Assembly (NCBI RefSeq): GCF_026153515.1
Contig: NZ_CP110644.1
Coordinates: forward strand, 310,001 to 374,000
Source: Pseudomonas sp. KU26590
GTDB taxonomy: Bacteria > Pseudomonadota > Gammaproteobacteria > Pseudomonadales > Pseudomonadaceae
Length of the DNA stretch: 64,000 nucleotides
Direction of reading: 5' to 3'
The translations under genes and the position numbers were made by a program. This document shows positions 44,628 through 55,088 of this stretch, in pieces. Within the stretch, counting starts at the first letter, position 1. The number at the start of each line of letters is the position of its first letter. The notes under the pieces are model-generated. The model searched no databases and had not been told where the DNA came from. It was given only the letters and a program-made list of their open reading frames with translations.

Positions 44628-46811
44628 ATGCGCGATGACCTCTCCCTTCTGCTTAACTCCCTCAACGATGCCCAACGCCAGGCCGTAGCTGCCTCCGTGG
44701 GTCGTCAGTTGGTCCTGGCCGGCGCTGGTTCCGGCAAAACCCGTGTGCTGGTGCACCGTATCGCCTGGTTGATCCAGGTTGAGAACGCCTCGCCGCACTC
44801 GATCCTGTCGGTGACGTTCACCAACAAGGCCGCTGCCGAGATGCGCCATCGCATCGAGCAGTTGATGGGTATCAACCCGGCCGGCATGTGGGTGGGCACT
44901 TTCCACGGCCTTGCGCACCGGCTGCTGCGGGCGCACTGGCAGGAAGCGGGTCTGAATCAGAGCTTCCAGATCCTCGACAGCGACGACCAGCAGCGACTGG
45001 TCAAGCGCGTCATGCGCGAGCTGAATCTGGATGAGCAGCGCTGGCCGGCACGGCAGGCGCAGTGGTTCATCAACGGGCAGAAGGACGAGGGGCTACGTCC
45101 CAAACACATTCAGGCCTCGGGCGACCTGTTTCTGACGACCATGAAGTCGGTCTACGAGGCGTATGAAGCGGCCTGTCAGCGCGCCGGCGTCATCGACTTC
45201 TCCGAGCTGTTGCTCCGCGCGCTGGACCTGTGGCGCGACAACCCGAGCCTGCTTGCGCACTACCAGCGTCGCTTCCGTCATGTGCTGGTGGACGAATTCC
45301 AGGACACCAACGCCGTTCAATACGCCTGGTTGCGCCTGCTCGCCCAGGGTGGCGACAGCCTGATGGTGGTCGGCGACGACGACCAGTCCATCTACGGCTG
45401 GCGCGGCGCGAAGATCGAGAATATTCATCAGTATTCCGAAGACTTCCCCGACACCGAGACCATTCGCCTGGAGCAAAACTATCGCTCCACCGCGAGCATC
45501 CTCAAGGCCGCCAACGGCTTGATCGTCAACAACACAGGCCGTCTGGGCAAAGAGCTGTGGACGGACGTCGGCGATGGCGAGCTGATCAACCTTTATGCCG
45601 CGTTCAACGAACACGACGAAGCGCGCTACGTGGTCGAGACCATCGAAAGCGCGATCAAGACTGGCCTGGCGCGCAGCGACATCGCCATTCTGTACCGCTC
45701 AAACGCCCAGTCGCGGGTCCTTGAAGAAGCCTTGCTGCGCGAGCGCATCCCGTACCGTATCTACGGTGGCCAGCGATTCTTCGAACGCGCTGAAATCAAG
45801 AACGCCATGGCGTATATGCGCCTGCTGGACGGACGCGGTAACGATTCGGCGCTGGAGCGGGTCATCAACGTCCCTCCGCGCGGCATTGGCGAGAAAACTG
45901 TCGAAGCGATTCGCGAGCATGCGCGCCATGCCGATGTTTCCATGTGGGAAGCCATGCGCCTGCTGGTCGCCAACAAAGGCTTGACCGGTCGTGCAGCGGG
46001 CGCGCTGGGTGCGTTCATCGAACTGATCGAAAACCTTGCCGCCAAGGCTGCGGACATGCCGCTGCATCTGATGACCCAAACGGTCATCGAGCAGTCCGGC
46101 CTGATCACGTACCACAAGGAAGAGAAAGGCGAGAAAGGCCAGGCCCGGGTGGAAAACCTTGAGGAACTGGTCAGCGCCGCGCGCGCCTTCGAGAACAGCG
46201 ACGAAGAGGAAGACCTGACGCCGCTGGCGGCCTTCCTTGGCCATGCCTCACTGGAGGCAGGCGATACGCAGGCGGACGAGCACGAAGACAGCATTCAGTT
46301 GATGACGCTGCACAGTGCCAAGGGTCTGGAGTTTCCGTACGTGTTCCTGGTGGGCATGGAAGAAGGCCTGTTTCCGCACAAGATGAGCCTGGAAGAGCCG
46401 GGCCGTCTGGAAGAAGAGCGTCGTCTGGCTTACGTGGGCATCACCCGCGCCATGCAGCATCTGGTGATGACGTATGCAGAAACCCGACGCCTGTACGGAA
46501 GCGAAACCTACAACAAGGTCTCGCGCTTCGTGCGGGAGGTCCCGCCAAATCTGATTCAGGAAGTGCGGCTGTCCAACAGCGTGACCCGTCCGTTCGGCGG
46601 TTCCAAAACCATGGCCCCGAGTCGTCTGTTCGATGGCGAAGCCATTCCGCAGAGCCAGTTCTCCCTGGGTCAGCACGTGCAGCACGCGGTGTTCGGTGAG
46701 GGCGTGATCCTCAACTTCGAGGGATCAGGCGCTCAGGCTCGGGTTCAGGTGAACTTCTCGGAAGGCAGCAAGTGGCTGATGCTGGGGTACGCGAAGCTCG
46801 AGCCGGTGTAA
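44628..46811 (+). CDS. uvrD: DNA helicase II UvrD
   Basis: 727 residues, superfamily 1A helicase acting in nucleotide-excision and mismatch repair. Motif I LVLAGAGSGKTRVLVHR (about 27-43), motif Ia SVTFTNKAAAEMRHR, motif II VDEFQDTN, motif III GDDDQSIYGWRGA, motif IV RLEQNYRST, motif V LMTLHSAKGLEFPYV and motif VI RLAYVGITRAMQHL are all visible. The C-terminal Tudor-like tail (GQHVQHAVFGEGVILNFEGSG) points to UvrD/PcrA rather than Rep. Starts with ATG 44628; no LexA box is evident upstream. Confidence 0.97.
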   Translation: MRDDLSLLLNSLNDAQRQAVAASVGRQLVLAGAGSGKTRVLVHRIAWLIQVENASPHSILSVTFTNKAAAEMRHRIEQLMGINPAGMWVGTFHGLAHRLLRAHWQEAGLNQSFQILDSDDQQRLVKRVMRELNLDEQRWPARQAQWFINGQKDEGLRPKHIQASGDLFLTTMKSVYEAYEAACQRAGVIDFSELLLRALDLWRDNPSLLAHYQRRFRHVLVDEFQDTNAVQYAWLRLLAQGGDSLMVVGDDDQSIYGWRGAKIENIHQYSEDFPDTETIRLEQNYRSTASILKAANGLIVNNTGRLGKELWTDVGDGELINLYAAFNEHDEARYVVETIESAIKTGLARSDIAILYRSNAQSRVLEEALLRERIPYRIYGGQRFFERAEIKNAMAYMRLLDGRGNDSALERVINVPPRGIGEKTVEAIREHARHADVSMWEAMRLLVANKGLTGRAAGALGAFIELIENLAAKAADMPLHLMTQTVIEQSGLITYHKEEKGEKGQARVENLEELVSAARAFENSDEEEDLTPLAAFLGHASLEAGDTQADEHEDSIQLMTLHSAKGLEFPYVFLVGMEEGLFPHKMSLEEPGRLEEERRLAYVGITRAMQHLVMTYAETRRLYGSETYNKVSRFVREVPPNLIQEVRLSNSVTRPFGGSKTMAPSRLFDGEAIPQSQFSLGQHVQHAVFGEGVILNFEGSGAQARVQVNFSEGSKWLMLGYAKLEPV

Positions 46812-46883
46812 TCGACAACTGACGATGCGTTGATGCACCCCTTGCATTCCCACATCCACCCCCCATCTTTCCTACAGAACTTT

Positions 46884-46923
46884 CTTCACCTGCCTACAAC
46901 CCAAGTAGGACAGGCAGGTGAAG
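46884..46923. other. Perfect 12-bp inverted repeat between uvrD and the Tim44-like gene
   Basis: CTTCACCTGCCT (46884-46895) and AGGCAGGTGAAG (46912-46923) are perfectly complementary over a 16-base loop, inside which CCTAC and GTAGG give an alternative inner stem. There is no T-tract, so it is not a standard terminator. It lies 73 bases after uvrD and 95 before the next gene. Confidence 0.55.
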
Positions 46924-47017
46924 ATTCACGCAAAAGCCGGAAACATATGGCCGCTGGTCATCCCCATTTGTCCTGTGCAACATGGCGCGCGTGCAATCCA
47001 CAAACGGGAATTCCCTT

Positions 47018-47872
47018 ATGCAACGTTTTCTTAGCATCGCTTTGGCAATGATGATCGGGCTCACCATGAGCCTCGATGTCAATGCTGCGCGTTTCGGTGG
47101 TGGCAAGAGCATGGGCTCGGCGCCAAGTCACCAGGCGCGTCAGACAGCTCCTTCTGCTCCTGCCGCTGCACCTAATTCCGCCGGCCGTCCTGCGCCTGCT
47201 GCGGGCGGTGCTTCCAAATGGCTGGGCCCATTGGCCGGTCTCGCCGCCGGTGGTCTTCTGGCCTCCATGTTCATGGGCGGTGGCTTCCAGGGCATGCAGT
47301 TCTTCGACATCCTGATCATGGCGATCATCGCCTTCGTGATCTTCCGCTTCATCGCGGCGCGTCGGCGCAAACAGCAGCCGCAGATGGCCCCCGCTGGTGC
47401 TCCTTATCAGCGTGAAACCTCAGAGCAGCCACAACCAGCACAGAATTCTATCTTCGGCGGTTCCGCTTCAGCAGCGGCAGCCCGTCCGGTGATCAATGCG
47501 CCGGCCTGGTTCAACGAAGAACGCTTTATTGAAGCGGCCCGCAGCCACTTCCAGTCGCTGCAACAGCACTGGGACGCGAACGAGATGGACAAGATCTCCG
47601 AGTTCGTGACCCCGCAGATGCTGCAGTTCCTGAAAAAAGAACGCGCGGATCTGGGTGAAGGCTTCCAGTCCACGTTCATCGACAACCTCACTGTGCAACT
47701 TGAGGGTCTGGATGATCGCGCCGACAAGACCATCGCCACGCTGACGTTTAACGGTGTGTCGAAAACGTCGCGCTTTGATCAGGGCGAAGTGTTCAGCGAG
47801 AGCTGGAACATGGAGCGCGCCCAGGGCGACAACCAGCCTTGGCTGGTGGCAGGTATCCGCCAGAACGGCTAA
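47018..47872 (+). CDS. Tim44-like domain membrane protein
   Basis: 284 residues. A signal peptide or anchor (MQRFLSIALAMMIGLTMSLDVNA) is followed by a Gly/Ser/Ala/Pro-rich segment with GGGKSMGS, one or two membrane helices (about 65-110, GGGFQGMQFFDILIMAIIAFVIFRFIAARRRKQ), and a C-terminal Tim44-like domain (about 165-284, FNEERFIEAARSHFQSLQQHWDANEMDKISEFVTPQML). The domain is shared with mitochondrial Tim44 and the MRP-L45 fold; its bacterial role is unknown. Start chosen at ATG 47018 because the signal begins there. A strong terminator follows. Confidence 0.9.
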   Translation: MQRFLSIALAMMIGLTMSLDVNAARFGGGKSMGSAPSHQARQTAPSAPAAAPNSAGRPAPAAGGASKWLGPLAGLAAGGLLASMFMGGGFQGMQFFDILIMAIIAFVIFRFIAARRRKQQPQMAPAGAPYQRETSEQPQPAQNSIFGGSASAAAARPVINAPAWFNEERFIEAARSHFQSLQQHWDANEMDKISEFVTPQMLQFLKKERADLGEGFQSTFIDNLTVQLEGLDDRADKTIATLTFNGVSKTSRFDQGEVFSESWNMERAQGDNQPWLVAGIRQNG

Positions 47873-47894
47873 TACCGCTGGGCCGCTGCAAATG

Positions 47895-47926
47895 AACCCC
47901 GGACATGTTCCGGGGTTCTGCTTTTT
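47895..47926 (+). terminator. Intrinsic terminator after the Tim44-like gene
   Basis: AACCCCGGA (47895-47903), loop CATGT, TCCGGGGTT (47909-47917), then CTGCTTTTT. A perfect 9-bp stem with a short T-tract 23 bases after the stop. Confidence 0.88.
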
Positions 47927-48000
47927 ATAGAAGCCAAGTTAATTTGGCGATGCCTTTGAGCTACTGTATAACCCGCGCAAATCGTTAGAGGATCCACGTC

Positions 48001-48408
48001 GTGGAAGAAGTCATCGAACAACTCCGTGAAGCCAATGAACCGGTCCCTGTCCCGCTTGAGCTGCCTGATGAAGATCAGCTGGTCGAGGTTGAGGAGCAGC
48101 TGTTCATCAATATCCCCTTCGTCTTCAAGGAGTTCTTGCTGACCGTAAGCGACGTGGTCTACGGCAGCCTTGAGCCCGTCACGGTTACTGATCCGGGTTC
48201 GCATACGTATCTGCCGGAAGTGGCAGCGACCGCCTGGGACATCGGCGTGCCCCGCGAGCTGATCCCGATCTGTCAGGACGGCGAGGATTACTACTGCGTT
48301 GAAGAAGACGGCACTGTGGTGCTGTGGTCTGGCGAGGAAGAAATCGTCATCGAAGAAAACTGGGAATCCGTCTGGCACTGGGCGCGGGACGTCTGGCTGG
48401 AAAGCTGA
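48001..48408 (+). CDS. SMI1/KNR4-family protein (GTG start)
   Basis: 135 residues, acidic, of the SMI1/KNR4 (SUKH) superfamily: LPDEDQLVEVEEQLFINIPFVFKEFLLTVSDVVYGSLEPVT near the start and DYYCVEEDGTVVLWSGEE in the middle. SUKH proteins often neutralise contact-dependent toxins, but here there is no toxin gene nearby and the flanks are core genes, so a housekeeping role is as likely. The GTG at 48001 follows AGAGGA. The gene is conserved in place in pseudomonads as far as I recall. Confidence 0.85.
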   Translation: MEEVIEQLREANEPVPVPLELPDEDQLVEVEEQLFINIPFVFKEFLLTVSDVVYGSLEPVTVTDPGSHTYLPEVAATAWDIGVPRELIPICQDGEDYYCVEEDGTVVLWSGEEEIVIEENWESVWHWARDVWLES

Positions 48409-48467
48409 GACGCACACCGCTCTGCTGAATCAGCCTTTAGGCCCGAACCTCAAGGCTGATTCAGAAC

Positions 48468-50222
48468 TCAGGGCTCAGGGTGATTGCCCAGGGTCTCGAG
48501 CAACGCGATCTGCATGCGCGTGTGCACCCGGATGAACCAGCGCCACAGCACGGCAGCCACCACGGCCGCCACGACGACAATCAGCATCAGCCATTCACGC
48601 GTCGGCAGCATGCTGGATGACAGTAATGCTATGAGCAGAAAAATCACCATCAATGACAGCAACGGGATCACCTCGGCGATCACCCGACGGACGCGTGCTG
48701 TGTGCCTGCCCGCCATCTCCGGCTTCACGCCCATCTCTGCCAGCAGCATCGACAGCGCCTTGAGCTTGCGATAAGCCGCGATCAGAAACGGCAGCGACAG
48801 TAGCAATGAAGCGCCCCAGATCCAGGCTTTTTGCTGTCCGACATCGCTGACCCAGTCGCTGAAATAAACGCCAATCCGCTCCGCAAAGAATGCCCCTGTG
48901 AAGAAGATGGCGATGACCAGCGCCAGATTGATCCCGACTTGCAGCAGGATCTTGCGGATCATCGCCGCCAGCACCGCGCCCTGCCCCTGCGGCTGAATGC
49001 TGCGCAGCCACTCTCCGTACAGGCCAAACACCCGCGCCATGCGTGCAGGAACAATAGCGCCCAGCGTGTGCGACAGCGGGTCTGCTGCGCGGATGAGGTA
49101 AGGCGTCAATAGCGTCGTGATTGCGGAGACTGCCACCGCGACCGGATAGAGAAAGTCGCTGGTGACCTGCAGCGTCATCCCTAGCGCTGCAATGATGAAG
49201 GAGAATTCGCCGATCTGTGACAGCCCCATGCCCACCCGCAGTGAGGTCTTGCCGTCGTTGCCGGCGATAAAGGCGCCCAACCCGCAGGAAATCATCTTGC
49301 CCAGTACCACGGCGACAGTGATCACCGCGATGGGCCAGGCGTAATCGAGCAGAATGTTCGGATCGATCATCAAGCCGATCGCGACGAAAAAGATCGCGCT
49401 GAACATGTCACGAATGGGCTCGACCAGGTGCTCGATCTTCGCCAGTTGCCTTGATTCGGCCATGATCGCACCGATGAGAAAGGCGCCCAGAACCATGCTG
49501 TATTCGAGTTTGACCACCAGCAGGCAAAACCCGAAGCACAGGCCCAGCACCGTGATCAGCAGCATCTCGTTGCTTTCGAACTTCGCCACGTAGGCCAGCA
49601 CTCGCGGCACCACCAGAATGCCGATGACCAGCGCGACAATCATGAACAGCGAGAGCTTGCCCACCGTGGAAAACACCTCGCCGGAGCTGACCGTGCCGCT
49701 CACGGCGATGCCCGATAACAGCGCGATGATGCCAATGCCAAGGATGTCTTCAACGATAAGCACGCCAAAGATCAGCTGGGCAAAGCGCTGGTTTTTCATC
49801 TTCAGGTCGTTGAGGGCTTTGACGATGATGGTGGTGGACGAGATCGCCAGAATGGCACCGAGGAACAGTGAGTCCATGGTGTTCCAGGCGAAGAACTGGC
49901 CGATTTCGTAACCGATCCAGATCATCAGCATGATTTCGAGAAACGCGGCAATAAACGCCGTCGCGCCCACCTTGAACAGTTTGCGCAGGCTGAATTCCAG
50001 ACCGAGGCAGAACATCAGGAAGATCACGCCGAGCTCGGCAAGGGTCTTGATGGTGTCTTCGTCGTGAATGAGGCCGAACGGCGGCGTGTGCGGGCCGATG
50101 ATGAAGCCGGCGACGATATAGCCGAGCACCACAGGTTGCTTGAGCCGATGAAACACCACCGTTACGACGCCAGCCACGAGCATGATCACCGCCAAGTCTT
50201 GAATGAAACTGATGGCATGCAT
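48468..50222 (-). CDS. CPA2-family cation:proton antiporter (KefB-like)
   Basis: 584 residues with about twelve helices of the Na+/H+ exchanger fold (to about 390): FHRLKQPVVLGYIVAGFIIGPHTPPFG, LAELGVIFLMFCLGLEFSLRKL and MVLGAFLIGAIMAES. After these come further hydrophobic segments (about 425-570) but no TrkA-N/RCK nucleotide-binding domain, unlike KefB/KefC, so gating by glutathione adducts is not expected. It exchanges potassium or sodium for protons. CAGGAG lies before the ATG. It stands alone. Confidence 0.9.
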   Translation of the reverse strand: MHAISFIQDLAVIMLVAGVVTVVFHRLKQPVVLGYIVAGFIIGPHTPPFGLIHDEDTIKTLAELGVIFLMFCLGLEFSLRKLFKVGATAFIAAFLEIMLMIWIGYEIGQFFAWNTMDSLFLGAILAISSTTIIVKALNDLKMKNQRFAQLIFGVLIVEDILGIGIIALLSGIAVSGTVSSGEVFSTVGKLSLFMIVALVIGILVVPRVLAYVAKFESNEMLLITVLGLCFGFCLLVVKLEYSMVLGAFLIGAIMAESRQLAKIEHLVEPIRDMFSAIFFVAIGLMIDPNILLDYAWPIAVITVAVVLGKMISCGLGAFIAGNDGKTSLRVGMGLSQIGEFSFIIAALGMTLQVTSDFLYPVAVAVSAITTLLTPYLIRAADPLSHTLGAIVPARMARVFGLYGEWLRSIQPQGQGAVLAAMIRKILLQVGINLALVIAIFFTGAFFAERIGVYFSDWVSDVGQQKAWIWGASLLLSLPFLIAAYRKLKALSMLLAEMGVKPEMAGRHTARVRRVIAEVIPLLSLMVIFLLIALLSSSMLPTREWLMLIVVVAAVVAAVLWRWFIRVHTRMQIALLETLGNHPEP

Positions 50223-50530
50223 GGGCGCTGCTCCTGCTGGCGATCGGTGAAATGCGCGTGTCCGTCCGAAAAGAGACGATTGCTGTACGAAAAATCGCCA
50301 ACGAAGTCTGAATATTCCGACTGAGACGCAGGATTTACCCCATCCAAGGGCTTCAGCAGGTTAACACCGCACAAAAGCGCGAAAAGCCAGTGCAATATAT
50401 GGAAACAGATGGGTGCGGGGCGTGACGGCGGAGCGGCCGTTGGCGTCCCGGTATCGATGGTTTTGTAGCCAATCTGCATTCGAGCACCTGAGCAAGGTGC
50501 CTTTTGACCCTTTTAGACCGTGAGCACGCT
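50223..50530. other. Divergent intergenic region with palindromes
   Basis: 308 bases between the antiporter and a thioesterase. It holds the palindrome GTC-T-GAATATTC-C-GAC (50306-50321), a candidate operator for either gene. A short hairpin GCACCT-gagca-AGGTGC (50484-50500) followed by CTTTT lies just before the thioesterase start. No RNA gene is evident. Confidence 0.45.
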
Positions 50531-51016
50531 ATGGAACCCGGAAACGCCCAGCTGTCGATGACTGTATTGATGACCCCGGACATGGCCAACTTCTCCGGCA
50601 ACGTGCACGGCGGGACGCTGCTGAAGTACCTCGACGAAGTCGCCTACGCGTGCGCGAGCCGTTACGCAGGACGCTATGTCGTGACGCTGTCGGTGGATCA
50701 GGTGATTTTCCGTGAGCCGATTCATGTCGGCGAGTTGGTCACCTTCCTGGCGTCGGTCAACTACACCGGCAATACGTCCATGGAGGTGGGCATCAAGGTG
50801 GTGACCGAAAACATCCGCGAGCGCTCGGTTCGTCACACCAACAGCTGCTTCTTCACCATGGTGGCGGTGGATGACCAGCGCAAACCTGCCAGCGTACCGC
50901 CACTGACGCCGGCCAACAGCGAAGACAAGCGCCGTTACGTGCAGGCACAACAACGCCGCCAGATCCGTCAGGAACTGGAGAAGCGCTATCGTGAAATAAA
51001 GGATGAGCCGGTTTAA
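50531..51016 (+). CDS. Acyl-CoA thioesterase (hotdog fold)
   Basis: 161 residues with a hotdog domain: MTPDMANFSGNVHGGTLLKYLDEVAYACASRYAG contains the active-site loop of the YciA/BACH group, and VTLSVDQVIFREPIHVGELVTF follows. A charged C-terminal helix (RRYVQAQQRRQIRQELEKRYREIK) is extra. It hydrolyses acyl-CoA; preferred chain length is unknown. I use ATG 50531. An in-frame TTG at 50504 has a better-spaced AAGG site but adds residues outside the family. A related thioesterase is at 16464-16865. Confidence 0.9.
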   Translation: MEPGNAQLSMTVLMTPDMANFSGNVHGGTLLKYLDEVAYACASRYAGRYVVTLSVDQVIFREPIHVGELVTFLASVNYTGNTSMEVGIKVVTENIRERSVRHTNSCFFTMVAVDDQRKPASVPPLTPANSEDKRRYVQAQQRRQIRQELEKRYREIKDEPV

Positions 51017-51034
51017 GCCAGCACCGGATTCGGC

Positions 51035-51901
51035 TTACAGCCGGACCGCTTCGAACCTGACGCGCGGATGGGCGATTCGGTCCTGCGCGCGCACCAGTTC
51101 CAGCTCATAGCTGCCGCAGGCCTGGGTCTCCAGCAGCACTTCATGCACCGCTGACGCCGCGAATTCGAACGCGCGGCGCAGGTCGTCACCCAGCAGAATC
51201 CGGGACAGAAACAGCCCGGATGTCAGGTCGCCGACACCGACTGGCTGTCGAGGGAACGCAAGAAGCGGCCGGCGCAGGTGCCAGGTTTCGTGTTCGGTCA
51301 CCAGCAGCATTTCAAAGCCGTCCGCAGGTTTCCCCGGATAGGCCAAGTGCTTGACCACCACCGCCTTGGGGCCTCGGGCCAGCAACGCCCGCGCCATGGC
51401 CACACAGTCGAGCAACGATTCAGGTTTGCGGCCGGAGAAGCTGTCCAGCTCCAGCTGATTCGGACACAGAAAGTCGGCGACCGCAGCGGCTTCGTCCAGC
51501 AGGAAATCGCTGACATCCTGCGGCACGATGCAGCCCTTCTCCGGGTGCCCCATTACCGGATCACACAAATACAGCGCGCGCGGATTGGCGCGTTTGATCT
51601 GTGTGACGGCGCTCAGAATCGCCCGTCCTTGCGCTGCGCTCCCCAGATAACCCGACAGCACCGCATCGCAATTACCCAGTTCGCCAATCGCGGCAATCCC
51701 CTCGACCAACGCGGGAATCTGCTGCGGCGCCAGGACTTCGCCCGCCCAGTGTCCATACTGAGTGTGGTTGGAGAACTGAACGGTATTCAACGGCCAGACA
51801 TTGATGCCGATACGCTGCATAGGGAACACGGCTGCGCTGTTGCCGGCGTGACCAAACACGACATGCGACTGGATGGCGAGTAGATGGGGCGTACGTTTCA
51901 T
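51035..51901 (-). CDS. pdxY: Pyridoxal kinase PdxY
   Basis: 288 residues, ribokinase-like fold. It phosphorylates pyridoxal in the salvage of vitamin B6. Seen: [44 protein letters not shown] at the N-terminus, [17 protein letters not shown] (about 115-131), and [21 protein letters not shown], in which the catalytic GxGD Asp is present. The ATG at 51901 has AGGA 8 bases upstream. It ends 18 bases from the convergent thioesterase gene. Confidence 0.94.
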   Translation of the reverse strand: MKRTPHLLAIQSHVVFGHAGNSAAVFPMQRIGINVWPLNTVQFSNHTQYGHWAGEVLAPQQIPALVEGIAAIGELGNCDAVLSGYLGSAAQGRAILSAVTQIKRANPRALYLCDPVMGHPEKGCIVPQDVSDFLLDEAAAVADFLCPNQLELDSFSGRKPESLLDCVAMARALLARGPKAVVVKHLAYPGKPADGFEMLLVTEHETWHLRRPLLAFPRQPVGVGDLTSGLFLSRILLGDDLRRAFEFAASAVHEVLLETQACGSYELELVRAQDRIAHPRVRFEAVRL

Positions 51902-52035
51902 GACAGGTTCCTGAGACCGGGAAGGCACAGTAGTGGCGATGCCGGACGAAGTGAAGCGAAATTAAACTTTCCGGCTATGGCTGTCTGTCACCCGACGCAG
52001 TTAAGCTGCAAGCCTTCTGTTGGAGTTCTTTTTCC

Positions 52036-52428
52036 ATGCTGACCCTGGGCAACATTTTCGTCCTCATGCTGCTGGCGACGGCCGGTGCCTGGCTGTGGCA
52101 CGCCCATGGCCTGCGTGAGCGGGCGCTCGACCGCGTCAAACAGCACTGCGCCAAGCTTGAGCTTGAATTGCTCGACGGCAACGTGGCGCTGAAGCGACTC
52201 GCCTTCAAGCGCGACAACGAAGGCCGAAAGCGCCTGGCGCGGATTTATAACTTCGAGTTCACGGTCACGGGTGAGCATCGCCATCCCGGCACGATCACCA
52301 TGTTCGGTGCCCATGCGGCGCAGATCGAACTGGCGCCCTACCCGTTCGAGATCAAAGACCCAAAGCCCACCGCCGAGATCATTCAGCTGAGCCAGTGGCG
52401 TCAGGAACACAACAAGTGGAAGCAGTGA
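52036..52428 (+). CDS. DUF3301 membrane-anchored protein
   Basis: 130 residues. One N-terminal hydrophobic helix (MLTLGNIFVLMLLATAGAWLWHAHG), then a cytoplasmic or periplasmic domain starting RERALDRVKQHCAKLELELLDGNVALKR. This matches DUF3301, found in gamma-proteobacteria. The function is unknown. It is a single-gene unit; a perfect DnaA-box 9-mer (52434-52442) follows its stop codon. Confidence 0.88.
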   Translation: MLTLGNIFVLMLLATAGAWLWHAHGLRERALDRVKQHCAKLELELLDGNVALKRLAFKRDNEGRKRLARIYNFEFTVTGEHRHPGTITMFGAHAAQIELAPYPFEIKDPKPTAEIIQLSQWRQEHNKWKQ

Positions 52429-52448
52429 TCCTCTGTGGATAACTCGCT

Positions 52449-53420
52449 TTAGAGCAGACAGCCCGCCAGCGCTGCCTGCAAAACGGCCTCGTCCTGAGGC
52501 CCGTCGAAGATCAGCTCAAGGCGCGAGTTTCTGCGCCACTCACTCGACGCCCATTCCAGCGAACTCCCGTTCAGCGCATTGCCTGAGATCCACCCCTTCT
52601 CGCTGTGGATAACCAGCTTAGCGCGCCGCCAGCCCAATGGTTGCAGCCAGGCTTGCACCCCTGCCGCATCGAACACCCGCTCAGGGTGCCAGCGCCAGCC
52701 AATGCTCCAGCCTTCGGCCTGCTGCTGGCTCAGGCAGACAGGCGTCATCGGGTCCGCCCACGCTGCGGGGAGTTGCGCCAATGACCGGGGGATGGCCGGA
52801 TTGTCCAAGCCAGCGTGAGCGCTGACCTCAATGCCAGGCAAGGAGTCCAGAGACAATACGCCGTGGTCGGTCCAGCGCAGCAGGCGATCAGGCAGCGCAT
52901 CGGCAATCGCCTTACGCGTCGAGGCGTCCAGTCCTTCAGACTTGTTCAACACCAGCAGACCCGCCTGCGCCAGCGCTTCTCGCTGGGTATCAGGCAGCAC
53001 CTTGCCGTGGGCGAGTGCCTGAGCGTCGAGCACCATGACACTGGGCTGGATCGCCAGCACTCCGATCCAGGGCGCCTCGTGTAATTGCTTGATCAACTGG
53101 ACCGGATGGCCCAGCCCGGAGGGCTCAATGAGCAAGCGATCCGGCCTGGCCTTGCGCAACAGCCGGCCGAGGCCAATCTGAAAAGGCGCGCCATTGACGC
53201 AGCACAGGCAACCGCCAGCCACTTCGCCAAGTGCGATACCATCATCGCCGGTCGTCAGCAGCGCAGCATCCAGGCCGATCTGGCCGAACTCATTGATCAG
53301 CACAGCCCAGCGCTCGTGCGCAGGTTTCTGCTCAAGAAGATGCCTGATCAGGCTCGTCTTGCCGGCACCTAGCGGGCCAGCGATGACATGAGTGGGGATG
53401 TTCTGCAGCATGTCGGCCAT
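52449..53420 (-). CDS. COG0523 (CobW/P47K) GTPase
   Basis: 323 residues. P-loop GPLGAGKTS (15-23), metal-binding GGCLCC (69-74, CxCC) and the GTP-specificity segment LVLNKSEGLD. COG0523 proteins are GTPases that deliver metals, many of them zinc chaperones induced by zinc shortage. The CobW C-terminal domain covers about 230-320. Either ATG 53420 or ATG 53411 could be the start; neither has a strong site. It is divergent from the small exported-protein gene at 53465, 44 bases away. I see no Zur box in that gap. Confidence 0.9.
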   Translation of the reverse strand: MADMLQNIPTHVIAGPLGAGKTSLIRHLLEQKPAHERWAVLINEFGQIGLDAALLTTGDDGIALGEVAGGCLCCVNGAPFQIGLGRLLRKARPDRLLIEPSGLGHPVQLIKQLHEAPWIGVLAIQPSVMVLDAQALAHGKVLPDTQREALAQAGLLVLNKSEGLDASTRKAIADALPDRLLRWTDHGVLSLDSLPGIEVSAHAGLDNPAIPRSLAQLPAAWADPMTPVCLSQQQAEGWSIGWRWHPERVFDAAGVQAWLQPLGWRRAKLVIHSEKGWISGNALNGSSLEWASSEWRRNSRLELIFDGPQDEAVLQAALAGCLL

Positions 53421-53464
53421 TCTTTTAATCGCTCTCCCGAGAGGAGCGCTGACGGAGGTAATTA

Positions 53465-53836
53465 ATGCGAGCAATCTGGCTGCCGGTGCGGCTGGCGTGG
53501 GTGCTTTCGGTAATAACGTCGACGCAGGTCTTGGCCGAGTCGTGCGTCGTGCACAGCCAAGGCGAGCGAGTGGACGTGAAAGTCTGTCAGGAGAATCTGA
53601 ACATCCCGCCAGACCTGTTCCATAACGGTTTCTGCAAACCCCAGCTCAAGGATCAGAAAACCGACGTCACCTACTCGGAACAATGCCCTGCCGGGTCATT
53701 TGGCCAGTGCAGCAACGCGCAGGTGGCCAATATGCCTTATCGGCAGAACATTCACTATTACGGCGTGGCCAGCGACGCAGCGTTTCTCAAACCGTTCTGC
53801 GAGCAACAGAGCCAAGGCATCTGGAAAACGCCGTAA
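53465..53836 (+). CDS. Small exported Cys-rich protein, unknown
   Basis: 123 residues. Signal peptide MRAIWLPVRLAWVLSVITSTQVLA with cleavage near residue 24, leaving a small periplasmic protein of about 99 residues with six cysteines (ESCVVHSQ, VKVCQENL, GFCKPQL, SEQCPAG, GQCSNA, PFCEQQ), consistent with three disulfides. GGAGG is well spaced before the ATG. It lies between two COG0523 GTPase genes, and its end is 13 bases from the second, converging on it. I do not recognise a family; the neighbourhood suggests a role in zinc limitation. Confidence 0.85.
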   Translation: MRAIWLPVRLAWVLSVITSTQVLAESCVVHSQGERVDVKVCQENLNIPPDLFHNGFCKPQLKDQKTDVTYSEQCPAGSFGQCSNAQVANMPYRQNIHYYGVASDAAFLKPFCEQQSQGIWKTP

Positions 53837-53848
53837 GACTGAGGGGGG

Positions 53849-55051
<1,203 letters not shown>

Positions 55052-55088
55052 GAAGGTTTCACCAGAGTGCGAATGCGTTCGCTTTTTA

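Noticed and set aside
48001..48408. SMI1/KNR4 gene as evidence of a contact-dependent toxin/immunity locus
   Set aside because: No toxin, Rhs, CdiA or other polymorphic-toxin gene is nearby; flanking genes are core functions.
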